DNA of 13,290 bases from Odoribacteraceae bacterium (GTDB lineage: Bacteria > Bacteroidota > Bacteroidia > Bacteroidales > Marinifilaceae). The stretch lies in contig JAITJA010000002.1 of the NCBI GenBank assembly GCA_031279175.1, positions 1-13,290 of the forward strand. The letters are read 5' to 3'. Each line of letters starts with the position of its first letter. Positions within the stretch are counted from its first letter, which is position 1. This document shows positions 7,488-13,290 of the stretch, piece after piece. The position numbers and the translations under genes are program-made. The notes under the pieces were generated by a model. It was not told the origin of the DNA. It was given only the letters and a program-made list of their open reading frames with translations, and did no database searches.

Positions 7488-8615
7488 TTAGCGAGGGGAC
7501 AGGGATTGGATAATCATTGAGGCGACCCGTTCGGACGCGCCTGGCGTTCCGAGCCGCCTGTTGACCTCCTCGTAATCCTTCAGCACGCGTTCGCGCTCGC
7601 CGGGGTCGAGGATACGCGAGAGAGCGAGCGACAGGTTCTTCTCGTTGAGCTGCTGCATGAGCAATTCCTTGACGACCTCCTTCCCGGCGATCAAGTTGAC
7701 GAGCGAGATATACCGCACCTTGACAAAGAGTTTGAAAAGCAAGTAAAAGAATCGTCCTCCCTCCCCGCTGTAGCAGACGACCTGCGGGACGCGCAGTATG
7801 GCCGTCTCCAAGGTGGCCGTGCCGGAGGTGACTAACGCCGCGCGGGCCTGGCGGAGAAGGCGGTACGTCTGTCCGTGGACGACGGGTACGGGCCGTCCGC
7901 CGAGGTAAGGCGCGTAATCGGCGTCGCTCGTCGCGGGCGCGCCGGCAATGACAAACTGGTACCCCGGGAAATGCCCCATCACGCCCAGCATCTTCGGCAA
8001 CACGTGTTTGATCTCCTGCGCGCGGCTCCCGGCCAGCAGGGCGATGATCGGCTTCGCGGGCAGGGCGTTACGCGCGGTAAACGCTTCGAAAGATTCCTCG
8101 TCGAGCGCGTGCCGGTCGATGGCGTCGACCAGCGGGTTGCCGGCGTAGTACACCGTGTAGCCGAACGCCTTGTAAAAATCCACCTCGAAGGGGAAAATGA
8201 CGTACATCCGTTCTACCAGCCGCTTGATCGCGTGCACCCTGCCCGTGTTCCACGCCCATATTTTCGGCGAGATATAATAGTAAACCCTCGTCCCGCTATT
8301 CTCGAGCATCTTGGCCAGGCGCAAGTTAAATCCCCCGTAATCCACGAGGATAACCGCGTCGGGCTGCCATGCCCGGATGTCGTCGGCGCACGCGCGGAGA
8401 TTTCTTTTGACCCGCTTCAGGTTCTTGAGCACGGTGATGAACCCCATGATGGCCGTTTCCTTGTAATGCCTTCTCACGTCGACGCCCGCCTCGCGCATGA
8501 GGTCTCCACCCCACCCGCGCGTCTCGGCTTGCCGGTCTTGTCGTGCTAATTCCCGTGCCAGGTTGGAGGCGTGCAGGTCTCCCGAAGCCTCCCCGGCGAT
8601 GATGTAATACTTCAT
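7488..8615 (-). CDS. lpxB: Lipid-A-disaccharide synthase LpxB
   Basis: This 375-residue glycosyltransferase of family GT19 joins UDP-2,3-diacylglucosamine and lipid X to make the tetra-acylated disaccharide precursor of lipid A. It acts as a peripheral protein on the inner face of the inner membrane. Signature blocks are in the expected order: AGEASGDLHAS at residues 7-17, VDYGGFN at 91-97, YYISPKIWAWN at 113-123, IFPFE at 140-144, GNPLVD at 159-164, LLAGSRAQEI at 193-202 and TSGTATLETA at 263-272, the last expected to bind the UDP-sugar. The VDYGGFN block has Gly-Gly where Pro-Gly or Pro-Asp is more usual. The length is normal for the family. The start at 8615 is set by the conserved first block, only six residues after the Met. 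Neighbouring lpx genes and surE, which often accompany lpxB in this phylum, are absent here, and the gene is divergent from mtaB. Confidence 0.96.
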   Translation of the reverse strand: MKYYIIAGEASGDLHASNLARELARQDRQAETRGWGGDLMREAGVDVRRHYKETAIMGFITVLKNLKRVKRNLRACADDIRAWQPDAVILVDYGGFNLRLAKMLENSGTRVYYYISPKIWAWNTGRVHAIKRLVERMYVIFPFEVDFYKAFGYTVYYAGNPLVDAIDRHALDEESFEAFTARNALPAKPIIALLAGSRAQEIKHVLPKMLGVMGHFPGYQFVIAGAPATSDADYAPYLGGRPVPVVHGQTYRLLRQARAALVTSGTATLETAILRVPQVVCYSGEGGRFFYLLFKLFVKVRYISLVNLIAGKEVVKELLMQQLNEKNLSLALSRILDPGERERVLKDYEEVNRRLGTPGASERVASMIIQSLSPR

Positions 8616-8634
8616 GATGCTTCCCGTTTGCGGG

Positions 8635-8642
8635 CAAAAGTA
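8635..8642 (-). promoter_or_regulatory. -7 box of the lpxB promoter
   Basis: A perfect TACTTTTG (TAnnTTTG consensus) reads leftward on the complement of 8635-8642, 19 bp before the lpxB ATG. No clear TTTG -33 box is found at 19-21 nt. The short leader contains the small hairpin CCCG-CAAA-CGGG (8624-8635). Confidence 0.5.
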
Positions 8643-8664
8643 GGAGATTTTCGTGTTTTACCCT

Positions 8665-8686
8665 TACTTTCGCGACAAAATCGCGA
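8665..8686 (+). promoter_or_regulatory. Probable mtaB -7 box overlapping twin TCGCGA palindromes
   Basis: TACTTTCG at 8665-8672 is one base from the TAnnTTTG consensus and lies 17 bp before the mtaB ATG. Two identical palindromes, TCGCGA at 8670-8675 and 8681-8686, overlap and follow it. Their start-to-start spacing is 11 bp, about one helical turn, and together they could also form a 6-bp hairpin with a 5-nt loop right before the start codon. This could be an operator or an RNA structure limiting initiation, or chance in a CGCG-rich genome. Confidence 0.35.
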
Positions 8687-8689
8687 TAC

Positions 8690-9952
8690 ATGGATTTACA
8701 GGGTAAGAGAGTTGCTTATATCACGCTGGGCTGCAAGTTGAATTTTTCCGAGACCTCGACGATCCGCCGGGACCTTGAACGGGCGGGCACGGTGAGCGTC
8801 GGCGAGGAGGAAGAGGCGGAGATTGTCGTGATCAACACGTGCAGCGTGACGGACATGGCGGAGAAGAAAGGACGGCAGGTGATCCGCAAGATCGCTCGCC
8901 GATCGCCGGGCGCGCGCGTGGTGGTGGTGGGCTGTTACGCGCAGCTTCGCGGCGAGGAGCTTCGCGCCATCGAGGGCGTTCACCTCGTGCTGGGTGCTGA
9001 CGAGAAATTTTCCGTCGCCGATCGCCTGCGCGGTCGCCAGGGGCGTCTTCCTTGCGACGCACCTGGTCTTGAACGCTTCGACCCGGCTTGCTCGTACGGC
9101 GATCGTACCCGTGGTTTCCTGAAGATACAAGACGGTTGTGACTATTCCTGTAGTTATTGCACCATCCCCGGGGCGCGCGGGAAGAGCCGTAGCGCGTCGA
9201 TACAGCAGGTGATGGAGATGGCGCGCGAGGCCGCCGGGAGTGGGGTCAAGGAGATCATTCTCACGGGCGTGAACACGGGCGATTTCGGGCGGCGCTCCGG
9301 GGAGACGTTCCTCGACCTGCTGCAGGCGCTCGACCGGATGGAGGGTGGGGCGGAACGCTACCGGGTCTCGTCTATCGAGCCGAACCTGCTGACGGGGGAG
9401 ATCATTGATTTCGTGGCTTCTTCTCGCCGGTTCATGCCTCATTTCCACGTTCCCTTGCAGTCGGGGAGCGACGAGGTGCTGGCGTTGATGGGCCGCCGTT
9501 ACACGCGCGATCTCTTCGCCGACAGGGTGGAGCGGGCGCGGGCGCGGATCCCGGACGTCTTTATTGGCGTGGACGTTATCGCCGGGATGAGGGGGGAGAC
9601 GGACGAGCTGTTCGAGGAGTCGCTCCGTTTTATTTCCGGTCTTGCCGTGTCGCGGTTGCATGTTTTCCCTTATTCCGAGCGTTCCGGGACGCGCGCGCTC
9701 TCGATCCCGCGAGTTGTCCCGGTGGTGGAGAGGCGTCGCCGGGTAGAGGCCCTGCTGGCGGTTTCCGACGAGAAGATCGCTGGTTTTTACCGTCGTTTCG
9801 AGGGACATACGCGCCCGGTGCTTTTCGAGGAGGGGGATGGACCGTCCCGCGGTTTCACGGATAATTATATACGCGTGGTGCTCCCGCGCGACCCGTCCCT
9901 GGTGAACCGGATCGAGCCCGTGAGGCTGGAAGCGAGTAACATGGAATTCTGA
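8690..9952 (+). CDS. mtaB: tRNA (t6A37) methylthiotransferase MtaB
   Basis: This 420-residue radical-SAM enzyme adds a methylthio group to N6-threonylcarbamoyladenosine at position 37 of tRNAs reading ANN codons, giving ms2t6A. The N-terminal UPF0004 domain carries the first cluster cysteines Cys15 (TLGCKLN), Cys51 (NTCSVT) and Cys82 (VGCYAQ). The radical-SAM CxxxCxxC motif is Cys150, Cys154 and Cys157 (DGCDYSCSYC). The family blocks ILTGVNTGDFG and HVPLQSGSDEVL follow, and the last ~60 residues look like a short TRAM-type RNA-binding domain. GCKLNxxE in the first block, rather than GCQMN of MiaB or the RimO form, supports MtaB over its sister enzymes. Length is within the family range, and the start is fixed by the conserved opening residues (GKRVAYITLGCK). 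The gene is divergent from lpxB across 74 bp and has no same-strand neighbour close downstream. Confidence 0.94.
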   Translation: MDLQGKRVAYITLGCKLNFSETSTIRRDLERAGTVSVGEEEEAEIVVINTCSVTDMAEKKGRQVIRKIARRSPGARVVVVGCYAQLRGEELRAIEGVHLVLGADEKFSVADRLRGRQGRLPCDAPGLERFDPACSYGDRTRGFLKIQDGCDYSCSYCTIPGARGKSRSASIQQVMEMAREAAGSGVKEIILTGVNTGDFGRRSGETFLDLLQALDRMEGGAERYRVSSIEPNLLTGEIIDFVASSRRFMPHFHVPLQSGSDEVLALMGRRYTRDLFADRVERARARIPDVFIGVDVIAGMRGETDELFEESLRFISGLAVSRLHVFPYSERSGTRALSIPRVVPVVERRRRVEALLAVSDEKIAGFYRRFEGHTRPVLFEEGDGPSRGFTDNYIRVVLPRDPSLVNRIEPVRLEASNMEF

Positions 9953-9970
9953 TTGCCTGGAAATTCAAGT

Positions 9971-10009
9971 AAAAAAAGAAACCCAGCTGGTCTTCACAGA
10001 AGAGCTGGG
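9971..10009 (-). terminator. Leftward intrinsic terminator downstream of mtaB
   Basis: CCCAGCT (9982-9988) pairs with AGCTGGG (10003-10009). Inside, CTTC/GAAG extends the hairpin around a 3-nt loop, leaving a 3-nt bulge (9989-9991). Read on the minus strand the stem is followed at once by TTTCTTTTTTT (complement of 9971-9981), the classic layout. No T-run follows in the plus direction, so this ends a leftward transcript rather than mtaB, yet no leftward protein gene lies upstream. Confidence 0.75.
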
Positions 10010-10376
10010 CCCTCAAGTTTCTCTCCGAATCGAGAAACTTACCGAAACGTGTTTGTCGATGAAAGTGAACTATCAAATCATAATTAAAACTAACTAACTA
10101 TCTATCTTGCATCTTTCCTTGTCAATGGTGTGAAGGAGAAAGGGGGAGGGAGTTCCGGTACGGTATTGTCCATTACGAGTAAACTCCCTGTTATTCCCCC
10201 AGTCACACAACACAACACAAAATATAACTCCTTTTTTCCATACGTTTCTTTCGAGTACCGGAGGAGAGGCAAGGGGGTACCTCCCGCTCCGGATGTCAAC
10301 CTACTCTTGACTTGTTTTCCCCGGGATTTTTCCTACTTTTACTGTCGTTCCAGTGGGCTTTCTCCCGTTGAAAATG
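9971..10376 (-). ncRNA. Candidate ~400-nt structured RNA, unidentified
   Basis: A leftward transcript is delimited by a promoter (TTTG-N20-TACTTTTG, complement of 10383-10414) and the intrinsic terminator at 9971-10009. The interval is rich in pairing: a perfect 9-bp stem of 10015-10023 with 10032-10040, a TCCGGTAC/GTACCGGA long-range pair (10154-10161 with 10256-10263), GGGAGTT/AACTCCC nearby, and CCGGAG/CTCCGG around a GGGGGTACCTCCC core (10258-10293). The only sizeable leftward frame (65 codons, 10102-10299) begins with TTG and resembles no family I know, though it holds a hydrophobic stretch near residues 26-43. I checked for landmarks of tmRNA (tRNA-like ends, tag with ALAA), RNase P RNA (GAGGAAAGTCC) and SRP RNA and found none. 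It could instead be the untranslated part of a small mRNA. Boundaries are inferred. Confidence 0.35.
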
Positions 10377-10382
10377 TTAATA

Positions 10383-10414
10383 CAAAAGTACTCCCCCCGG
10401 CTTTATTGAACAAA
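10383..10414 (-). promoter_or_regulatory. Leftward promoter in the mtaB/DUF3575 gap
   Basis: On the minus strand TTTG (complement of 10411-10414) is followed after 20 nt by a perfect TACTTTTG -7 box (complement of 10383-10390). It is one of the best full matches to the Bacteroidota consensus in the window. It points into the candidate RNA region and away from the DUF3575 gene. Confidence 0.55.
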
Positions 10415-10938
10415 CAAAAGCATGGCGCTTTCAATGTTTCCGCCTCTCGCGGCGTTTCTATTTTCATGCTTGAATAGAAAAACGCTTGTACTATTCGTCA
10501 AACGCGAGGTATTTGAAAAATCCCGTCATGATTTGCGAAACAGGCGGCATTTCCGTGCTCCTTCCTGCTATTTGCCCGATATTCCCGGCCAGCAAGGAAC
10601 GCGGCCCTTATCGCGTCGCGCGCCCCTGTTGCTATCAACGTGTCGCCTGAAAGCGAATGTCTCGTAATGTCAAATGCTACCATTCGCGTTCCCGGGAGCA
10701 TGTATTGAAAAAAAATCCCCGCGCGTGTTGCATTTATCCGGGTTGATATTTTTTTCTTTTTGCTATTCTATCTACTTTTGGAGCGCGTTTTATCAGGGTG
10801 ACAACGTTGAAGTAATGAACAACAAAGAAACATCCGCGCGCGCCACCTGATGTGTATCACGCGAGAATGACGAGGAAAAGCATTGTAACATTTGGTTGAG
10901 AGTATAAAAGACAGACATTAATTCGAAATTTAAATCCT
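10415..10938. other. Non-coding stretch upstream of the DUF3575 operon
   Basis: About 520 bp without a convincing gene. It contains an 8-bp inverted repeat, TTTCTATT (10455-10462) with AATAGAAA (10473-10480), flanked by further GCG/CGC pairing, just upstream of the leftward promoter; a -7 box for the rightward operon at 10773-10780; and an AT-rich leader (10880-10938). Short frames on both strands at about 10422-10701 have no family resemblance and no promoter match, so I do not call them. Confidence 0.5.
10773..10780 (+). promoter_or_regulatory. -7 box of the DUF3575-DUF3868 operon promoter
   Basis: TACTTTTG matches the TAnnTTTG consensus perfectly. The -33 region at 19 nt upstream is only a T-run (10748-10755), so it is a partial match. 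The start codon is about 160 nt downstream, giving a long leader that could carry regulation; a bulged 8-bp pairing (ATCAGGgTG at about 10791-10799 with CACCTGAT at about 10846-10853) can be drawn in it. TAACATTTG near 10887-10895 is a weaker alternative with one extra base. Confidence 0.45.
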
Positions 10939-11505
10939 ATGAGAAAAATTATTTTTCTTTTTGTTGCACTGGGGCTATCACTGACACTTAGCGCCCAACG
11001 CGTTGGGGTCAAGAATAATCTTCTTGCTGACGCGACTTTATCCCCTAATCTCGCCCTGGAACTTGGCCTGGGGGAGAAAACAACCATGGAGTTGTACGGG
11101 AGCTATAAACCCTTCGAGATGAATGGAGATAAGAAATCTAAACACTGGCTGGTCCTGCCCGAGATTCGCTACTGGGCCTGCGAGCGCTTTAACGGCTATT
11201 TCTTCGGCCTGCACGCGCTCGCCGGGGAATTTAACGTGGCTGACTGGAATTTACCGGGAAACCTATGGTCTTTCCTCGAGGGAAAACGCTTCGAGGGACT
11301 GATGTACGGGGGCGGTCTCACCTTCGGGCATCAATGGATCGTCGGCAAACGCTGGAATATCGAGGCCGCTATCGGCGCGGGGTTCACGCGGGTAGAATAC
11401 GATAAATTCGACTGCGCCGACTGCTCACCGATGCTCGATTCCGGCGCGTATAACTATTTCGGCTTGACGCGCACCGTCGTGTCGCTCGTATATTTCTTAC
11501 ATTAA
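10939..11505 (+). CDS. DUF3575 domain protein, predicted outer-membrane beta-barrel
   Basis: This 188-residue exported protein has a signal peptide at residues 1-19 (MRKIIFLFVALGLSLTLSA, then QRVGV). The mature part matches the DUF3575 pattern: VKNNLLADATLSPNLALELG near the start, GSYKPF, a WLVLPEIRYW block near residue 75, FFGLHALAGEFN near 95, and a closing strand ending in an aromatic/His C-terminus (VVSLVYFLH), as in outer-membrane barrels. The function of the family is not known to me; members are common in Bacteroidales and are often encoded next to DUF3868 and fimbrillin genes, so a role at the fimbrial base or in outer-membrane attachment is plausible inference. It is the first gene of a two-gene operon, 21 bp before the DUF3868 gene. 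Two cysteines in DCADCSPM (about residues 154-157) may form a disulfide. Confidence 0.85.
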   Translation: MRKIIFLFVALGLSLTLSAQRVGVKNNLLADATLSPNLALELGLGEKTTMELYGSYKPFEMNGDKKSKHWLVLPEIRYWACERFNGYFFGLHALAGEFNVADWNLPGNLWSFLEGKRFEGLMYGGGLTFGHQWIVGKRWNIEAAIGAGFTRVEYDKFDCADCSPMLDSGAYNYFGLTRTVVSLVYFLH

Positions 11506-11526
11506 CCACCGAAAATTATTATCGTC

Positions 11527-12981
11527 ATGAAATACATTTACAGCATTCTTTTCCTCGCGCTCGCGTTACCGTTCGCGTCGCGGGCACAAGGCTCGTATAA
11601 AGGAGAGATCGCGTTCAAAAACGTGCAAGCCAAGAAAACAAGAGATATGGTGACGATCGATTTCACGATCAGTCTTGAAAAGATAAAGATAAACTCGCAA
11701 TCGATGCTCTCGCTGACCCCCGTCGTCCGCTCGAACGATAACGCGAACACGCACGTCTTCGACCCCATCGTCATTACCGGGAAAAAACGAGAGAAGGCCC
11801 TGAACCGCGCGCTGGCACTGGGATATTTCGAGTTTGACGTCGAACCGCTGGCACGCGTGCGCCACGATTCCAGGCATCCCGGGGAGATCTCCGTGAACCT
11901 GGAACTGCCTTACGCCCCGTGGACGCGGCACTCGAACTTGATCATTCACGTCGTCACGACAGGCTGCGGGAATTGCGAGATCGATCAACGCGAGCTGGAG
12001 GTGACCGGGCAAATACTGTCGCCGTTCTACTCGCCGGAGTACCGGACGGCCCTCGTGTACCCGCCCGTCGAGCCGATCAAGAGACGGAGCGACACGTATG
12101 TCTCGCGCCTGGATTTCACCGTGGGCAAGTCTGACGTGTTGTTCGATTTCAAGGATAACGCGGCCACCTTGCAACGGATCGATGACTTCTTCGAGGAGAT
12201 TTTCTCCAACCCCAATCTCTCTATCGGCACGTGTAGCGTGACCGGTTTCGCCTCGCCTGACGGTAACTACGGGAGCAACATGACGCTCTCGGAGGACCGC
12301 GTCTTCTCGTTCGTCAATTATCTCAAGGGGAGGTATAATATCCCCGACGAGCGCTTTAAAACCAGGTGGTTCGGCGAGGACTGGGAGGGGGCGTTGAAGC
12401 TCGTGGAGCAGCTCTCTTTCAAGGACAAGGAGGAGGTCGAGCGCGTGATCCGTTCCGAGAGCGACATCAACCGGCGCAAGGCGCGCCTGAAGGCATTGTC
12501 CGGCGGCGCCACGTATCGCTACTTGCTGAATAATATCTTCCCCACCCTCCGCAGGAGCGAGTACACGATTAATTATATCGCCCGCCCGTTCGACATCGCG
12601 GAGGCAAAGGCGATGATCCGCCAGAAACCGTGCCACCTGAGTTTAAACGAGATGTACCTGGTGGCCCACACCTACGAGAAGGGAAGCGCCGCCTTTAACG
12701 AGGTCTTCCGGATTGCCGTGGAGACTTTCCCGGACGATCCCGTCGCGCGGGTTAACGCCTCCGCCGCGAATATCGCGCGCGGGGAGTACGACGTCGCTAT
12801 CGTCAACCTGCTCGCCCTCGAGCAGCCCGAGGCATGGAATAACCTGGCAATCGCGTACTCGAGTATCAAGAACTATGATCTCGCGCTCGAGCTGTTCGAG
12901 CGGGCAGCCAAGGCCGGGAACAAGGAGGCCGCGCACAACCTGAAGGAGTTGCAACAGCTGCTGGACGATTACCTTTATTAA
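11527..12981 (+). CDS. DUF3868 / OmpA-like / TPR envelope protein
   Basis: This 484-residue exported protein begins with a signal peptide (MKYIYSILFL to about Ala20, then QGSYKGE). Residues ~22-130 fit DUF3868, a beta-rich domain on Bacteroidales envelope proteins. A Cys-Gly-Asn-Cys pair follows at 147-150, probably a disulfide. Residues ~195-290 resemble an OmpA C-terminal domain: VLFDFKDNAATL, then VTGFASPDGNYGSNMTLSEDR, with Asp245 and Arg258 in the places of the two residues that bind diaminopimelate in OmpA. The C-terminal ~100 residues look like one or two TPR-type helical repeats (WNNLAIAYSSIKNYDLALELFERA). The protein therefore likely sits in the periplasm or under the outer membrane, holding peptidoglycan and offering a protein-binding platform. 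It is co-transcribed with the DUF3575 gene. Such pairs often precede fimbrial subunit genes in this order; here a strong terminator follows instead. Confidence 0.85.
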   Translation: MKYIYSILFLALALPFASRAQGSYKGEIAFKNVQAKKTRDMVTIDFTISLEKIKINSQSMLSLTPVVRSNDNANTHVFDPIVITGKKREKALNRALALGYFEFDVEPLARVRHDSRHPGEISVNLELPYAPWTRHSNLIIHVVTTGCGNCEIDQRELEVTGQILSPFYSPEYRTALVYPPVEPIKRRSDTYVSRLDFTVGKSDVLFDFKDNAATLQRIDDFFEEIFSNPNLSIGTCSVTGFASPDGNYGSNMTLSEDRVFSFVNYLKGRYNIPDERFKTRWFGEDWEGALKLVEQLSFKDKEEVERVIRSESDINRRKARLKALSGGATYRYLLNNIFPTLRRSEYTINYIARPFDIAEAKAMIRQKPCHLSLNEMYLVAHTYEKGSAAFNEVFRIAVETFPDDPVARVNASAANIARGEYDVAIVNLLALEQPEAWNNLAIAYSSIKNYDLALELFERAAKAGNKEAAHNLKELQQLLDDYLY

Positions 12982-12989
12982 TCCTTCTT

Positions 12990-13031
12990 TTCCCCCTCGC
13001 TCGCTCGCCGGACGAGGGGGAATTGTTTTTT
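12990..13031 (+). terminator. Intrinsic terminator of the DUF3575-DUF3868 operon
   Basis: A perfect 10-bp stem, TTCCCCCTCG (12990-12999) with CGAGGGGGAA (13013-13022), has a 13-nt loop and is followed by TTGTTTTTT (13023-13031). It lies 8 nt after the stop codon. Confidence 0.93.
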
Positions 13032-13036
13032 CCCGC

Positions 13037-13104
13037 GCCGCCCCCGGGCCGTCGCGGGGGGACGCGGCAAGGAAAATACAAGGGGCGGGAGCGAATATCT
13101 CCCG
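13037..13104 (+). other. Two hairpins between consecutive terminators
   Basis: GCCGC (13037-13041) pairs with GCGGC (13064-13068), with an inner CCCC/GGGG stem. CGGGAG (13086-13091) pairs perfectly with CTCCCG (13099-13104) over a 7-nt loop. Together with the terminator at 13120-13158 they make a run of three stem-loops. This could be a small RNA released from the operon 3' end, but no promoter box is visible in front of it. Confidence 0.3.
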
Positions 13105-13119
13105 GCAGGACAAGAGAGA

Positions 13120-13158
13120 GGGGCACTTGCACGATTGGCAAGTGCCCCACTTTTTTTT
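13120..13158 (+). terminator. Second rightward intrinsic terminator
   Basis: A perfect 11-bp stem, GGGGCACTTGC (13120-13130) with GCAAGTGCCCC (13138-13148), has a 7-nt loop and is followed by a run of eight T (13151-13158). It would back up the operon terminator or end a short transcript made between the two. No protein gene lies between the terminators. Confidence 0.85.
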
Positions 13159-13169
13159 ATTCCCGCCGG

Positions 13170-13261
13170 GAGCTCGCTACTCTACCGGCAACCACGCGAG
13201 ACGCGACCTCCCCGCTCCCCGCGAAACCTCGCCGCGAAACGCCGGCGAGCTCTTCGCGTGG
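13170..13261. repeat. Nested inverted repeats at the right edge
   Basis: Perfect pairs overlap here: CCACGCGA (13192-13199) with TCGCGTGG (13254-13261), enclosing CTCGCCG (13228-13234) with CGGCGAG (13243-13249); and GAGCTCGC (13170-13177) with GCGAGCTC (13245-13252), which is an alternative to the others. The word CGCGAAA occurs three times (about 13220-13268). All forward frames and some reverse frames are short or open to the window edge, so a gene end cannot be excluded, but nothing recognisable is encoded. Confidence 0.4.
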
Positions 13262-13290
13262 CGCGAAAGTCCGCTGCAAAACGCGGCGAG

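Noticed and set aside
8696..9808. 370-codon minus-strand frame opposite mtaB
   Set aside because: The plus-strand MtaB has all its conserved cysteines and motifs; the opposite frame is Arg/His/Pro-rich with no recognisable domain.
9982..10040. Tandem hairpins as the terminator of mtaB
   Set aside because: No T-run follows either stem in the plus direction; the U-tail exists only for leftward transcription.
10080..10110. Short tandem tetranucleotides (CTAA/CTAT) as a phase-variable repeat tract
   Set aside because: Only two or three imperfect units are present, outside any gene or promoter spacer, too few to suggest slippage.
9971..10376. Identification of the leftward transcript as tmRNA, RNase P RNA or SRP RNA
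   Set aside because: The length suits tmRNA or RNase P, but the tRNA-like ends and ALAA tag, the GAGGAAAGTCC core and the SRP GGAAG-type loop are all absent.
10498..10701. 67-codon minus-strand frame in the large gap
   Set aside because: No family resemblance, no promoter match upstream, and it overlaps an equally open plus-strand frame; there is not enough support for a gene.
13160..13290. C-terminal end of a gene entering from the right edge
   Set aside because: More than one reverse frame stays open until about 13165-13190 and none shows a recognisable motif, so a gene cannot be chosen or supported.

Overview
The window reads as chromosomal DNA from a GC-rich member of the Bacteroidota, most likely the order Bacteroidales. 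Three things suggest this: Bacteroidota-type promoters (a TAnnTTTG -7 box, sometimes with a TTTG-like -33 box), starts without clear Shine-Dalgarno sequences, and lineage-typical genes (a FimA/Mfa-like fimbrillin lipoprotein, DUF3575 and DUF3868 proteins, a Bacteroidota-type TamB). Coding DNA is rich in CGCG and TCG words while intergenic DNA is more AT-rich. An Alistipes-like high-GC Bacteroidales would fit, but the genus is a guess.

Layout, left to right. At 1-299 (minus) is the N-terminal end of a fimbrillin-like lipoprotein that runs off the left edge, with its own promoter. At 577-616 a strong terminator closes a leftward transcription unit made of tamB (6328-1907) and ornithine aminotransferase (1871-651), only 35 bp apart. 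A compact divergent promoter region (6329-6388) separates tamB from a rightward D-2-hydroxyacid dehydrogenase gene (6389-7318). This converges on a leftward lpxB (8615-7488), which is divergent from rightward mtaB (8690-9952). A gap of nearly 1 kb (9953-10938) follows, with no convincing protein gene. It holds a leftward promoter and a leftward intrinsic terminator about 400 nt apart, so it may encode a structured RNA. It also holds a probable promoter for the right-hand operon. That operon (10939-12981) encodes a DUF3575 outer-membrane-type protein and a DUF3868/OmpA-like/TPR protein, and it ends at a textbook terminator. The last ~260 bp contain a second intrinsic terminator about 130 bp downstream and several nested inverted repeats, with no supportable gene.

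Functionally the window is dominated by the cell envelope: TamB (outer-membrane biogenesis and lipid transport), LpxB (lipid A synthesis), the fimbrillin at the left edge, and the DUF3575/DUF3868 pair, a type of gene commonly found with Bacteroidales fimbrial loci. Ornithine aminotransferase, the hydroxyacid dehydrogenase and MtaB are metabolic or tRNA-modification housekeeping genes. I did not find a mobile element, a CRISPR array, a tRNA or rRNA, or a clear defence or biosynthetic system. The least explained parts are the putative RNA at about 9971-10376 and the structured right edge.
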